DNA from: Limonium bicolor
Lineage: Eukaryota; Streptophyta; Magnoliopsida; Caryophyllales; Plumbaginaceae
Reading direction: 5' to 3'
NCBI GenBank assembly: GCA_023374045.1
Contig: CM041776.1
Coordinates: 314,886,722 to 314,950,721 of the forward strand
Length of the DNA: 64,000 bases
The notes beneath the pieces were generated by a model, which saw nothing but the letters and a program-made list of their open reading frames with translations, ran no database searches and had not been told where the DNA came from. The position numbers were made by a program, and so were the translations under genes. Positions 1 through 10,379 of the stretch are shown here, piece by piece; the first letter of the stretch is position 1; each line of letters opens with the position of its first letter.

Positions 1-51
1 CGGCAACGCGGTCATGTTAGGACAAGATGCCCAAATGCAAGTTACAGTTAA
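1..51 (+). CDS. C-terminal end of a MULE (MuDR-type) transposase, cut by window start
   Basis: Frame 1 of the plus strand reads RQRGHVRTRCPNASYS and then a TAA stop at 49-51. The GHxRxxC part matches the second half of the CCHC zinc knuckle (CxxCxxxGHxxxxC) that commonly ends MuDR/MULE transposases in plants; the first two cysteines would lie left of the window. Only 16 codons are visible, so the assignment rests on this motif and on the MULE-like gene at 1077-1472. A Ty3 gag knuckle is possible but would not normally be followed by a stop so soon. Fairly likely, not certain. Confidence 0.45.
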   Translation, partial: RQRGHVRTRCPNASYS

Positions 52-1076
52 TTCCCCAGTGTAATTGTATGTTATCGCATTAGCCGATTATGCTCCTGCT
101 CAGACAGGTCGTGCCTTTAGCAAGCACACCAAAAAAATGTAATTTATCGAGTGTCTTTTGTAATGAATAATCTTTTACAAGAACGTCTATCATAGGAGTA
201 TTTATGCAGTGACAATAAAGATTGCTTTTAAAAACCGCAGTTGGTATTCCAAACGATAGTCCACATGAATGGAATAATTAAAGCTTCATTTTTTTTGCAA
301 AGAAAATATTCCAAGATAAGGAATTGTATTCTATTGCAATGTAGCAAGAAAAATTTGATTATAAAAGCGATACACGGTTTACTAATGTCGTCACATCTCC
401 TTTCCTCGACCGTTCCACGATATTCAATTCATTTTATATTTCCTCACCGCTCGTCAACTGGTGAACCATTGATCAGAGTGATGTCTTCGACGGAAATGTG
501 GATGGCTTTGTACCGAGGAGATGATATTATCCTCAAACACTTTGTGAATGTGTACTTGGTCAATGACATCATGCTCAGAAAAGGTGTACAGGTTGTGGTA
601 ATTAGTAAGGCTACTAACCTTGCTCTGACTTGCTCTACGGAAGGAGTTCTTGACAACCACTATTGTAATGTCTACCAGGTCAACAACATCACTTGGAGTG
701 ATGATGGCGCAGTTTTGGTGGTTAGTATAACTTGGATAAGGGGTATGTTTTAGTGTATGTTCCCCAACTTGCTAGTTCATTTTGTAACAGTAGTTGTTGT
801 TCACCTCTCTTTTGTTCCTTTACTTTAGAAAGATGGACAGGGTGGCGAATATAAACAACGTTTTTAGCATTAATCCTGTCTGCCATCATCTGCATCTAAT
901 GCTTCAACTATTGTAAAGAGATTGGATAAAGGGAATATTAAACTGTTGCACGCGGAGCAGCGCATCACCACATACTCTTATAGAAAAATAAAATCTACCT
1001 ACCCGATTCAGATGTTGTACACGGTTACATAAAACCTAATTGTTCCCCGACCTTTGCCTGTCAAGTTGTTGTGCTA
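52..1076. other. Gene-poor stretch downstream of the MULE end
   Basis: No coding region is supported here. A 170-codon open frame at 241-753 (+) begins at TTG and has no recognisable motif. The part nearest 1076 is probably the 3' flank of the minus-strand gene at 1077-1472. No terminal inverted repeat was recognised. Confidence 0.4.
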
Positions 1077-1472
1077 TTACGTTACGTCGCATCTCGTATA
1101 TTGACTCTGCATCTGGAAATCATCATCGTCTGGTTCAATAGGATCGTAGATAACTAGTAATGGAATATGTTCCATGAAATCATTGTACTCCATGTAGTTT
1201 TCCATCATTCGCTGAACAGATGCATCATTGCGTACGTGTGTAAAATTCCACTCGTAGTCGCCCTCCAACCCCAAATAAACCATTGTTGCTATGTTTATTC
1301 TGCCAAGGATAGGCCGCAGAGCACGGAGTACTCGTCGATGTAGATCCTGAAGATTATTAGGATACGGCATATTTATTTCTATTCGTCTATGCCCCATCCT
1401 TCGATCAAACTGCGCTCCATGACGGCCGAAAGTAGCGACATAATTAACGTGCAAACTGAAAGGAAACTCCAT
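1077..1472 (-). CDS. MULE N-terminal-like small protein (131 aa), transposon gene
   Basis: A clean 131-codon frame with ATG at 1472 and stop at 1077. The protein starts MEFPFSLHVNYVATFGRHG and contains GHRRIEINMPYP followed by a helical stretch (LQDLHRRVLRALRP) and an acidic tail (EPDDDDF). This layout, a beta-rich start, an RxIEI strand and then a leucine-rich helix, resembles the N-terminal PB1-like region of plant MuDR/MULE transposases, but no DDE catalytic domain follows. It may be a stand-alone or truncated gene of the same transposon as the PMD gene upstream on this strand. The ATG lies only 33 bp from a 191-bp tandem array (1506-2194), which therefore forms its promoter region. The family call is an inference from layout, not a database match. 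Confidence 0.45.
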   Translation of the reverse strand: MEFPFSLHVNYVATFGRHGAQFDRRMGHRRIEINMPYPNNLQDLHRRVLRALRPILGRINIATMVYLGLEGDYEWNFTHVRNDASVQRMMENYMEYNDFMEHIPLLVIYDPIEPDDDDFQMQSQYTRCDVT

Positions 1473-1505
1473 TTGATTTTTGTAGAAGAGTGTGTTGTGA
1501 GGTAT

Positions 1506-2194
1506 GATTCACGTTGTGCGCAAAATTTGGTGTGTATGTAGTATTACATACACACAACATTGTGTCCGAAAATGGTGGCCAATGGACAGCAGCAACCTAA
1601 TCAATAAAATGGTGAAAGTCCCCAACCGGGAAAAAACTGCATATTTAAAAACTGCACTACGGTGCTACTTTGCGCTTAAAGTTTGGACTAGCAAACGATT
1701 CACGTTGTGCGCAAAATTTGGTGTGTATGTAGTATTACATACACACAACATTGTGTCCAAAAATGGTGGCCAACGGACAGCAGCAACCTAATCAATAAAA
1801 TGGTGAAAGTCCCCAACCGGGAAAAAACTGCATATTTAAAAACTGCACTACGGTGCTACTTTGCGCTTAAAGTTTGGACTAGCAAACGATTCACGTTGTG
1901 CGCAAAATTTGGTGTGTATGTAGTATTACATACACACAACATTGTGTCCAAAAATGGTGGCCAACGGACAGCAGCAACCTAATCAATAAAATGGTGAAAG
2001 TCCCCAACCGGGAAAAAACTGCATATTTAAAAACTGCACTACGGTGCTACTTTGCGCTTAAAGTTTGGACTAGCAAACGATTCACGTTGTGCGCAAAATT
2101 TGGTGTGTATGTAGTATTACATACACACAACATTGTGTCCAAAAATGGTGGCCAACGGACAGCAGCAACCTAATCAATAAAATGGTGAAAGTCC
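1506..2194. repeat. 191-bp direct tandem array, 3.6 copies, each with a hairpin
   Basis: Copies start at 1506, 1697, 1888 and 2079 (exact period 191); the last stops at about 2194. Where they can be compared by eye, copies 2-4 look identical, and copy 1 differs at a few bases, which suggests recent amplification. Each unit holds an 11-bp stem (gtgtgtatgta / tacatacacac) around a 4-nt gtat loop, at 1530-1555 in copy 1. The open frames across it repeat with the same period and are by-products. It lies between the PMD gene and the start of the 131-aa gene. Confidence 0.95.
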
Positions 2195-2337
2195 ATAACA
2201 AAAGCAAAAAACTACGTAATAAAAAACTGCCGAATGACATCCATTGTCTACCAAAGTACTTACCACAGAACCATAGTTCAACAACAAAATAACCATAACA
2301 TAAAACCGACTACATAAATGTAACAATGGTTCACAGA

Positions 2338-5300
2338 CTAAGGACTGGTGAAATCCGGGTTGTAAATCCTACGGTTCCTATATCGGGAGTTTGATCCTCT
2401 CAGCCATATACCCCTAACTTCATTATTCTGTGGATCAGCATCAGGTGTACTTGCATCCACTGGTGTAGATGGCGCGGGGGTAGCCTGCTGCAACGGAGCT
2501 GAAGGAGCAACCTCGATCAAAGATGATGGATCAAATGATGGGGCAGTAGCAGTTTGCACTTGTTTGTGGTACCAGCTAGCGTATCCCATGCCACTCCCCC
2601 AAGGAGACCATCGTCGTATACTATTTGATTGCATAAATCAAGCAGCTCCTGATTTTCCTGATCAGTCAGTGATCTAGTAGGAGGAGGCTCAAAAGAAGGT
2701 CTATAAGGTGAAGGAGGTGTAGCATGTGAAGGAGCTGCAACAGGTATAGGGTTTGAAGAACCAGAACCTACATCGAACTGTGTACCAAAATCATGTGGTA
2801 CCTGACCAAATGTAGAATGCTGGAACTCAGGAAATGTACCAGGTGGTTGCTGTCCACGCTGTTCAGCTGCAGTAACAGGAACCAGCGCAAAAGTAGCTTG
2901 TGATGAAGCTTGATTTGTTTGAGGTGGTGGGGGTGCACAGTCACGCGGCCCTCTTCGTCTCTGACTGTACGGCCGGTTTCTGGCTGCTCTTGGAGCAGGG
3001 TTGTCGTTGATCACATAATGAGGGTACTGCAACTCTACCCTTTCAGGCGCCTGCTGTGAGAAGTCTTGGGAGAAATGCCCAGTTCGATGGTAATCATCTG
3101 CATATATCGTCTGAGACAGCTGTGAGGCATATACTCTCACACCCTGATCACCGGGAATCCGTTGAAGCTGCTCCAAGCCTGACGCCTGATAAACCAAATT
3201 AAAGAAGAGATTAAATAAAGTAAAACAAATATTATATATCAAACAAATACAGAAAACGAAATTAGAATGTGCTTACCACAATAACATTCCTCCTGCTCTG
3301 CTCGGTGAACCATGACACAGAATGCTGCAGGTACCATACCATATATGCACTCATCCTGTCCAGGGGAACCCTTCTTGGTAATTGTGAGATTTGGATCTGG
3401 TACAATTGTTTGTTATTCCACATCTGGATGTGGTCACGAAAATGTCACACCAATCTGCATCTGTCCTGCCAGTTCTTGTGACTACATGCAGCATGTCACA
3501 GTCGAGTGGTGGGGCAGGGATGGGCTGATCGACCCCAAACTGGCGAAGTACGCGGTCCGGTTGATGACCCTCGATCACGTTGAAGTGGATTATAAATACC
3601 ACTACTACGAAGGGCTGAGGGTTTGGTGATCGATCACCATACGGCTGCCATATCCACTACATACATTCCAAATAAATATTAAAATTTAGAATACAAATTA
3701 TGAAAAATGAAATTGTAATAAACAATTAGTGGCAACTTACCTCTCCATCAGTGGGAGAAATGCTAATTGAATCCAGCGTTTGTCGAGCCATGGCTGCAGA
3801 AATGGTATTCAGCTTACCATTGTATCTGTAGCACAATGCATGTGAGGTTTGTACCACAGTTCAACAAATTTTTAGATTATATACCATAATTATTGTTACC
3901 TGTGGGCAAGAGAAAGGTGTGGTGACAAATTTATTCGATCGGGGGAGAGCCGTGGTCTGAACGCAGGAAACCGCTCATACGCCCACACTGTAAGCAGCTT
4001 ACTACAACCATTCAGATATTTCGTATCAAATTTCGTAGCATTGCACATCTCCCTATAGAAATGTGCAAGTAGTGCAGACCCCCAGCTCAGGGAACCGCTG
4101 TAGTCGAAGTCCTGCAGCAGCCTCAAATAGGAGACATCGACTTTGTCCCCATTAGAGTTGGGGAAGAGTAGCCCTCCAATGAGTCTGAGAATGTACGCTC
4201 TGGCATGCTGCTGATGTATGATCTCACCTCGCTGATCAAAATCAGCATCTGTCTCTACGAATCTCTCAGCTAGCCAACCCATAGGTATCTGGTTCCCCTT
4301 CCGAGAAGGGGGGGCATCACCCAGAAGCTGCCGACATACAGCATCCACGTCCACAACACTAGTAGATGCACAAACGGGGAACCCATCGGTAGAGAGCCCA
4401 AATAACACATGCACATCCTCCAACGTAATGCTGACCTCTCCAAAGGGCATCAAAAAGGTATGCGTCTCAGGACGCCATCTATCAACCAAGGCACTAATGA
4501 TACCCGTGCAGTTGTTCAACCTCAGATTCGCTGGCCCAAAGAAACCAGCTCTAACAACATATGGTAAGATAGAGTCATGCAGAGCTGTCGCACCCTTCCA
4601 ACAAGATCTGGTTTTCAAGATCCTATTTCTGTACTGTGCATATCTCTACATTTCATACACATACATGTTACCGTTAAAAATACTATAAATAACTAATTCA
4701 ACTACATTTGCAAAGTTGACAAGGACTATAAGATAATCATAAAAACAATCGGTGGATATTAATAATAAATTAAACGTAGCACAATCATCTATTAAAATAT
4801 AGCATTTTATTAATAAGGTATATATTGTGTGTTACATAACTTAAAAATAAAATAAACTAATTACCATAAATCATCCTACGGTAATTAACAATTAGTTACA
4901 CAACTATTAATTAAATAATGTACCAAATATATCTCTTATAAATAAACCATTTGCAAATGACTAAACTTTGCATATAAAAATTACAAAGATTTAATAATGT
5001 ACAAGAAGTGACGGTTATTTTAACAAATATTACCCCTTGTGCAACGTATATATATTGTGTGTTACATAATTTAAAATAGAATTGACTAATTACCCTAAAT
5101 CTTCCTACCGTAATAGTTAGACAACTATTAATTAAATCATTTACCAAATCTATGTGTTATAAATAAACCATTTACAAATGAATAAATTTTGCATATAATA
5201 ATTACAAAGATTTATTAATGTGCAAGAAGTGACGGTTAGGTTAACAAATATTACCTACAAAAATAATGTATATATATTGTGTGTTACATAAAATAAAATT

Positions 5301-5655
5301 GACTAATTACCCTAAATCTTACTACTATATTTAACATTTAGTTGGACAACTATTAATTAAATAATGTACCAAATCTATGTGTTATAAATAAACCATTACT
5401 AACTAATAATTACTAAGATTTATTAATGTGCAACAGTACAAAAACTATTACTAACTAACCTAGCCTAATCGTCGACTATAAAATTAATACTACTAATATT
5501 AACACATTAATAAAACAATGTACAAGTTTATAATTATTGAATGTACTAACCGGATCATTAGAATCATATGCTGCAGATATATGGGTCGTCTGCAGGCTGA
5601 AAGGCGTCGACTCCAATGGACCTTGTTGGCTAATCTGGTATTCGTCTCTGCTCAT
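2338..5655 (-). pseudogene. Plant mobile domain (PMD, MAIN-like) transposon gene, five exons, frameshifted
   Basis: Exons read on the minus strand: 5655-5551, 4645-3900, 3825-3741, 3656-3277 and 3185 to about 2338; the first three junctions join in phase with GT-AG borders. The product starts MSRDEYQISQQGPLESTPF, like the GPLDPSVL start of MAIN-like PMD proteins. The PMD core follows: VVRAGFFGPANLRL, ALVDRWRPETHTFLMPFGE and SITLEDVHVLFGLSTDG, then HQPDRVLRQFGVDQPIP, a PMD hallmark. Exon 4 is 380 nt and breaks frame near 3354 with TGA, reading on in another frame through a Trp/Tyr-rich stretch to a GTAAGC donor: one base is missing. The proline/serine-rich tail also changes frame near 2600. 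PMD proteins occur as host genes (MAIN, MAIL1) and in many MULE and gypsy transposons; the MULE neighbours favour transposon origin. Family certain, functionality unlikely. Confidence 0.8.
4816..5445. repeat. Imperfect tandem repeats (~225 bp, ~3 copies) inside PMD intron 1
   Basis: The motif tgtgtgttacat recurs at about 4826, 5056 and 5279, followed each time by the same AT-rich order: actaattaccctaaatc, a taattaa segment, ataaaccatt and a gatttattaatgtgcaa segment. Copies are clearly diverged. The array fills much of the 905-bp first intron of the PMD gene. Confidence 0.8.
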
Positions 5656-6185
5656 TTTGCTGGAGGGGAAAAGAGAGGATTTGTTGGTTTAGATATGTGT
5701 GGAGATGTTGGAATTTTAAGAAATGAGAATGTGGTGTTGGGAGTATCGGCATGTGTGTTGGTTTATAGATTTCGATTTTTGCTCCTTTGCAAAGAAGCCG
5801 ATAAACCCAATATCGGCATATGTTTAGATTTGTGAAGAAGCCGACAGAGCCATTATCGGCTTCCAGAAGACGGTAAAGCCGTTATCGGCATCTGTACATT
5901 CAAAAAAAAAAAACTCGTTAACGGGCAATTGTAAGAATATCAACCGGGGATGGGAAATGAGTAGAGTAAACGCACGGTTTCGGGAATTTTTCCGTTTCGT
6001 AGGGCCTTTTTCTTTTACCCCCTTCAATCTTCTTGATTTCCTCCTCATTCCGTGGTAATGATTCAGATTCTCATTGTGGCATGTGATTTATATAAATACA
6101 CGATAAATACTTGTATTTCTGTTCATATCTGAATCATCTACTAGTATATTTTTTTCTGACAAGTATTTGCAGTAACAAGTAGTTA
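5656..6185. other. Putative promoter side of the PMD gene; short scattered repeats
   Basis: No coding region. Short repeated motifs (tatcggc / gccgata) occur around 5780-5895. This is upstream of the PMD start codon on the minus strand. Confidence 0.4.
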
Positions 6186-6194
6186 TAAATTATG

Positions 6195-6599
6195 GGGAAA
6201 ATTCACGAGATACCCCTGTTTTCTTTCGTAATTCGCAATATACCCCTGTGATTTTTGTAATTTAACTTTAAGCATACTTAAATGTTGTCCAAAATTGATG
6301 AAACTTTACATGGACGATGCTAAAGTGTTATATTTTGGTCCAATATCAAATTTGAAATTTTTTAAGCTCACATGTGACCTGTGGGACCCAATGAACTGCT
6401 CATTGGGTCCCACAGATCACATGTGAGCTTAAAAAACTTCAAATTTGATATTGGACCAAAATATAACACTTTAGTATCGTCCATGTAAAGTTTCATCAAT
6501 TTTTGACAACATTTAAGTATGTTTAAAGTTAAATTACAAAAATCACAGGGGTATATTGTGAATTACGAAAGAAAACAGGGATATCTCGTGAATTTTCCC
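6195..6599. mobile_element. Palindromic Mutator-type MITE, copy A (405 bp)
   Basis: The element starts gggaaaattcacgagatacc and ends with its inverse complement; both arms run to the centre, where cattgggtcccac pairs with gtgggacccaatg, so nearly the whole element can fold back. Nine-base flanks are taaattatg (6186-6194) and aaaattatg (6600-6608), 8 of 9 matching, the duplication length of Mutator-like elements. Non-coding. Same family as 6902-7313. Confidence 0.9.
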
Positions 6600-6901
6600 A
6601 AAATTATGGTTAGTAGTAAATCTACAATAATACCAAATGCTTAGAAGGATGGCAAATATCACACCGAGTAAATTGCGATATTATAAAGCTATATAATAAA
6701 TTAATGGGAAAATTCACAAAATACCACGATTTGAGTTTATAATTCATAATATACCACTTTTTGGAAAGTTGTTCACAAAATGCCACGATTTGAGTTTCAA
6801 ATTCACAAAATGCCACTATTTGGTAACTGACGTTAGTTCTGCCGTTAACTCCCTCTGGTAAATGACCAAAATACCCCTGACGGCAAGTTTGTATTTTTTT
6901 A

Positions 6902-7313
6902 GGGAAAATTCACGATATACCCCTGTTTTCTTTCGTAATTCACAATATACCCCTGTGATTTTCGTAATTCAACTTTAAACATGCTTAAATGTTGTCCAAA
7001 ATTGATGAAACTTTACATGGACGATGCTAAAGTGTTATATTTTGGTCCAATATCAAATTTGAAGCTTTTTAAGCTCACATGTGACCTGTGGGACCCAATG
7101 AATATGTGACTGTTCATTGGGTCCCACAGGTCACATGTGAGCTTAAAAAACTTCAAAATTGATATTGAACCAAAATATAACAATTTAGCATCGTCCATGT
7201 AAAGTTTCATCAATTTTGGACAACATGTAAGCATGTTTAACGTTAAATTACTAAAATCACAGGGGTATATTATGAATTACGAAAGAAAACAGGGGTATCT
7301 CGTGAATTTTCCC
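6902..7313. mobile_element. Palindromic Mutator-type MITE, copy B (412 bp), nested
   Basis: Same family as 6195-6599: begins gggaaaattcacgatatacc, ends gaattttccc, with a central cattgggtcccac palindrome. It lies in a T-rich run of the larger element at 6706-8490; nine-base flanks attttttta (6893-6901) and tttttttta (7314-7322) match at 8 of 9. Compared with copy A it has a slightly longer centre (aatatgtgactg). Confidence 0.88.
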
Positions 7314-7359
7314 TTTTTTTTATTTTTGCAACCCTAAACTATCGAGAACATACATGCTC

Positions 7360-7485
7360 ACCACTATTTGGTAACTGACATTAGTTCTGCCGTTAACTCC
7401 CTCTGGTAAATGACCAAAATACCCCTGACGGCAAGTTTGTATTTTTTTAATTTTTGCAACCCTAAACTACCGAGAACATACATGC
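7360..7485. repeat. Second copy of an internal ~125-bp duplication in the Mutator element
   Basis: The segment from ccactatttggtaactgac through aatgaccaaaatacccctg to gagaacatacatgct occurs first at about 6813-7360, split by MITE B, and again at about 7360-7485 without it. The duplication has only small differences (acgtt/acatt, atcg/accg). Confidence 0.85.
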
Positions 7486-8500
7486 TTTGTCGCCACCTCT
7501 CTATTCTCATATCCCTCTCTCAATTTCCTTCTCTGAAATTCAACTCCAACTGGCAAAGTTTTCTACATCTTTCCTCTTGCCTCTCCTCGATCAATCTTCA
7601 TCGGCAAACAAGGAAGGAATCCTCTGCTCTTGCTAACTGCTACCGATGAACAAAGAACTTACATCTTCACCATCTTCTTGTATTCGCATCAGATTCTGTT
7701 TGAACTGAGGAGGTATTCAAAATCAAAATTTGAAGGGGGATTGGTGGTTCAATACGCACCTTGGTTCAAACCCGAAACTGAGGTAAGAGTTTGGATTTTT
7801 TCTTCATTCTTGGCAATTTTGAAACTCAAAAAAAAAATCCTAGCTTCATCTTTTGTTCTTCTCTTCTTAATTCGCAAGTGGGTTCTCGCAGGGACCTCAT
7901 TCTATGTAGCCACACCGAAAATTCAAAGGAAAACCCTAACTGCAAGTAAGTTATGTGTGTAAAATTTTCGAACTTAATTCTTCAAATAATTCGAGATTTA
8001 AACCAAAAATCTGATTTCTTCTTTATTTCAAACAGGAACCAAGAATTGGAGAGTGAAAACAAACTCTTGGAAACTTTGGAAATGTTATAATTTTAAAGTG
8101 TTGGTTGATACCGATTCAATTTTGTCTTGGTTCTGTTCAAAAATTTGAGGTTTTGCTAGTGCTATTGTGGTTTGACCGAATCGAAAAAAATAGTGGTTAA
8201 TGATGATTTGGGGTATTTTGAATTTTACGAGTGAATTAGGGTTTGCAAAATTGGGAGGGGGTCAGAAGTTGAGAATAGTTGGATGGGGGTTAGAATGTAA
8301 TTAGGGTTTATGTCATTAGGGGTATTTTGGTCATTTAACGGAGGGAGTTAACGGTAGAACTAACGTCAGTTACCAAATAGTGGCATTTTATGCATTTGAA
8401 ACCCAAATCATGGCATTTTGTGAACAACTTTCTAAAAAGTGGTATATTGTGAATTATAAACTCAAAATGTGGTATTTTGTGAATTTTCCCTAAATTAATA

Positions 8501-8880
8501 GGGAAGATTTACTAAATATCACCGAGTTTTGACATATACCACTTTGTTTCTAAAATTACATAGGATAACAACGAGTCTTTATTTATTTCACCAGATAGCA
8601 CTTTCTCCTATATTTCATTAAGTGCTTCGCAAATATCCCTCGGAAAATACTAAATTACCCTTGTTATTAGTTAAACGAAAGTTTATATCGTATGGGTTAT
8701 CAGTATGACAAATCGTTGTCAGTTAATTAATTAATAATAAGGGTAGTTTAGTCATATTTCAGGAATATTAATGGAATAGTTAATAGAATATAGGGCAGAA
8801 TGTTATCTGATGAAATAAGTAAAAAACTAGTGTTATCATGTGTAGTGGTATATCGTGAATTAACAAAAAAACTTAATAGT
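8501..8880. mobile_element. Decayed inverted-repeat MITE related to the Mutator elements
   Basis: The left arm (atataccactttg ... ttatttcaccagatagcac ... ttacccttgttatta) pairs, with many mismatches, with the right arm around 8690-8865 (aataagggtagtttag ... gttatctgatgaaataag ... gtggtatatcgtgaatt). It starts next to the right target duplication of the larger element. The ends are too worn to place a duplication. Confidence 0.6.
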
Positions 8881-9090
8881 ATCTGATGCAATATAAAAAG
8901 ATACCTTAACTTTTAAGAATTATCATAGCCAAAGGAAATTAAACTGTTAAAAGTTTATTGTAAGGTTTGAAATCACAACACAAACCTTAAAAAACTGTTG
9001 AATACATTATTTTAGAAGTTCTAGTTAAAATTAACAAAATCAACTGTATTTCAGCACACCCGGTTGCATGTTTGTTACAAACGACATATA
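8881..9090. other. Short AT-rich spacer
   Basis: Nothing recognisable between two MITEs. Confidence 0.4.
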
Positions 9091-9276
9091 GCCACCAGCA
9101 GGGGCGGAGACAGAGGGGGATAGGGGTACAACACACCCCCAACTTTACTAAATTACATAAAATTATAGTGTAAAATTTTTTTTTTTTAGAAAATTTTATT
9201 AAAAAACCCCTAACTTTTTATAATTTTGTTCATGCCCTCCTCAATTTCAATTTCTGGCTCCGCCTCTAACCACCAG
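9091..9276. mobile_element. hAT-type MITE (170 bp) with 8-bp target duplication
   Basis: The element at 9099-9268 begins caggggcggagacag and ends ctggctccgcctcta, a cagRggcggag inverted terminus typical of hAT elements. Flanks gccaccag (9091-9098) and accaccag (9269-9276) match at 7 of 8. The interior is A/T runs; non-coding. Confidence 0.82.
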
Positions 9277-10066
9277 TATAGATGTTGGTGGTTGTTACCC
9301 TGTAGCCACTCATCGGCTATGTTATGCTCAGCCGACGATTGGTTTCTGGCTTCCTAGGTTGCGGCCGTGTATGTCTAGCAGACACAGAGTTCATGATTTT
9401 CTACAAACAAAAAAGGTATTCTAAAAAAAATCATTTTTTTCACCTTAGATTTCTTATTTAATGATCATTAAACTATTGTAACATCTACTTCCCCCCTCTT
9501 TCAATAGATATGAATGTGGTTTCAGACAAAAAAAAAATAGACATGAATGTTTTAAATGTTCGATTGCTGTGTTTATTCAAAAGATTTATTTTTATTTATT
9601 AATTTTTCTATTTTAAAGAGTAATTGAGCCACTAAATTAAAAAAGTGATTGCCTCTAGCTTTAGTTTGCTTTTCATTTGACTGCCACCAATCTTCCAACA
9701 AAACTGAAAACAATATGCCGGAAATATGATTAATATATAATGGATTAACACAGTTAACATAACTTTATTTAGGTTATTAAGTGAAAAAATAAAATAGTTT
9801 CAATGAAAGGCTATTAAATTAAATTTGGTTAAATCGATAATAACCAAAACGATTATTTTTTTCAAAAAAGGTAAGAACAATGGCTTCTCTATCTTTGTGC
9901 CTCTATGTTCTAGGTGAATATTATTGTATAGCTTGAATCACCGTTCACCGGAGGATGGCGTTTTCCGGTGTATATGTATAGCATGACGTGTAAACAATTA
10001 GTATCATTTATCTGAAATGATCAATTTTTAACAACAAACCAATTAAAGACATGATATGATAAGTTA
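9277..10066. other. AT-rich intergenic DNA
   Basis: No gene recognised. A short palindromic phrase lies at 9943-9975 (caccggaggatggcgttttccggtg). The rest is AT-rich with homopolymer runs. Confidence 0.4.
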
Positions 10067-10300
10067 TACTACCTCTGTCCCAGTTTGATTGTCCTGTTTG
10101 CTTTTTGGCACGTTTTTCCACTTTAATATTAAACATGTAAGATAAAATAATTTTATAAAATAAATTTCTACAACATATAGTTTTTCATGTAAGCTTTCTA
10201 TTGTAAAACTTAGATTTGTGAAATTATGTTATCTTATATATTAAATATTGAAGTCAAACGACATATCTAAATAGTAAACGAGACAGTCAAATGAAATTAT
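10067..10300. mobile_element. Truncated Stowaway-like MITE
   Basis: Starts at a TA with ctacctctgtcccagtttg and shares long order with the intact element at 49887-50121 (gattgtcctgtttgc, gtttttccactt, aatattaaacat, gaagtcaaacgacat, aatagtaaac). The expected gggagta terminus is absent; instead a stretch with attatgttatcttatatatt is repeated (10222-10252 and 10291-10322). Confidence 0.7.
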
Positions 10301-10379
10301 GTTATCTTATATATTAAATATTGAAAAAAAAATGTAGGAACAATATGTAATAAATATTAAACAAATTAGTTCAAACTTA

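Larger units (their letters stand above)
6697..8499. mobile_element. Mutator-type element (Pack-MULE-like) with perfect 9-bp TSD
   Basis: Target duplications taaattaat lie at 6697-6705 and 8491-8499, exactly flanking an element at 6706-8490. Terminal inverted repeats of about 185 bp (gggaaaattcacaaaatacc at both ends) include the phrase ttcacaaaatgccac and gttaactccctc. The interior (7486-8310) looks unlike the ends: a CT-rich leader, an open stretch at 7630-7782 ending at gag/gtaaga, exon-like pieces at 7892-7945 and from 8036 bounded by cag and gtaagt, and a short NQELESENKLLE coiled-coil-like end. Captured intron-bearing gene pieces define Pack-MULEs, but the exon pieces do not join cleanly in frame and no parent gene was recognised. 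It hosts MITE copy B. Confidence 0.8.

Noticed and set aside
241..753. 170-codon open frame
   Set aside because: Begins at TTG, no family motif, lies between transposon genes.
1506..2194. CRISPR-like array
   Set aside because: Units are 191 bp directly adjacent with no unique spacers, in plant nuclear DNA.
1504..2292. Four overlapping open frames of ~91 codons
   Set aside because: They are the same reading repeated by the 191-bp array; codon pattern follows the period, and each contains stop-bounded hairpin text with no protein motif.
5518..5835. 105-codon plus-strand frame
   Set aside because: It is the shadow of PMD exon 1 and its promoter on the minus strand.
6195..6599. Long hairpin as a microRNA precursor
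   Set aside because: Near-perfect 400-bp palindrome with 9-bp flanks is a MITE; no miRNA-like loop and mismatch pattern.
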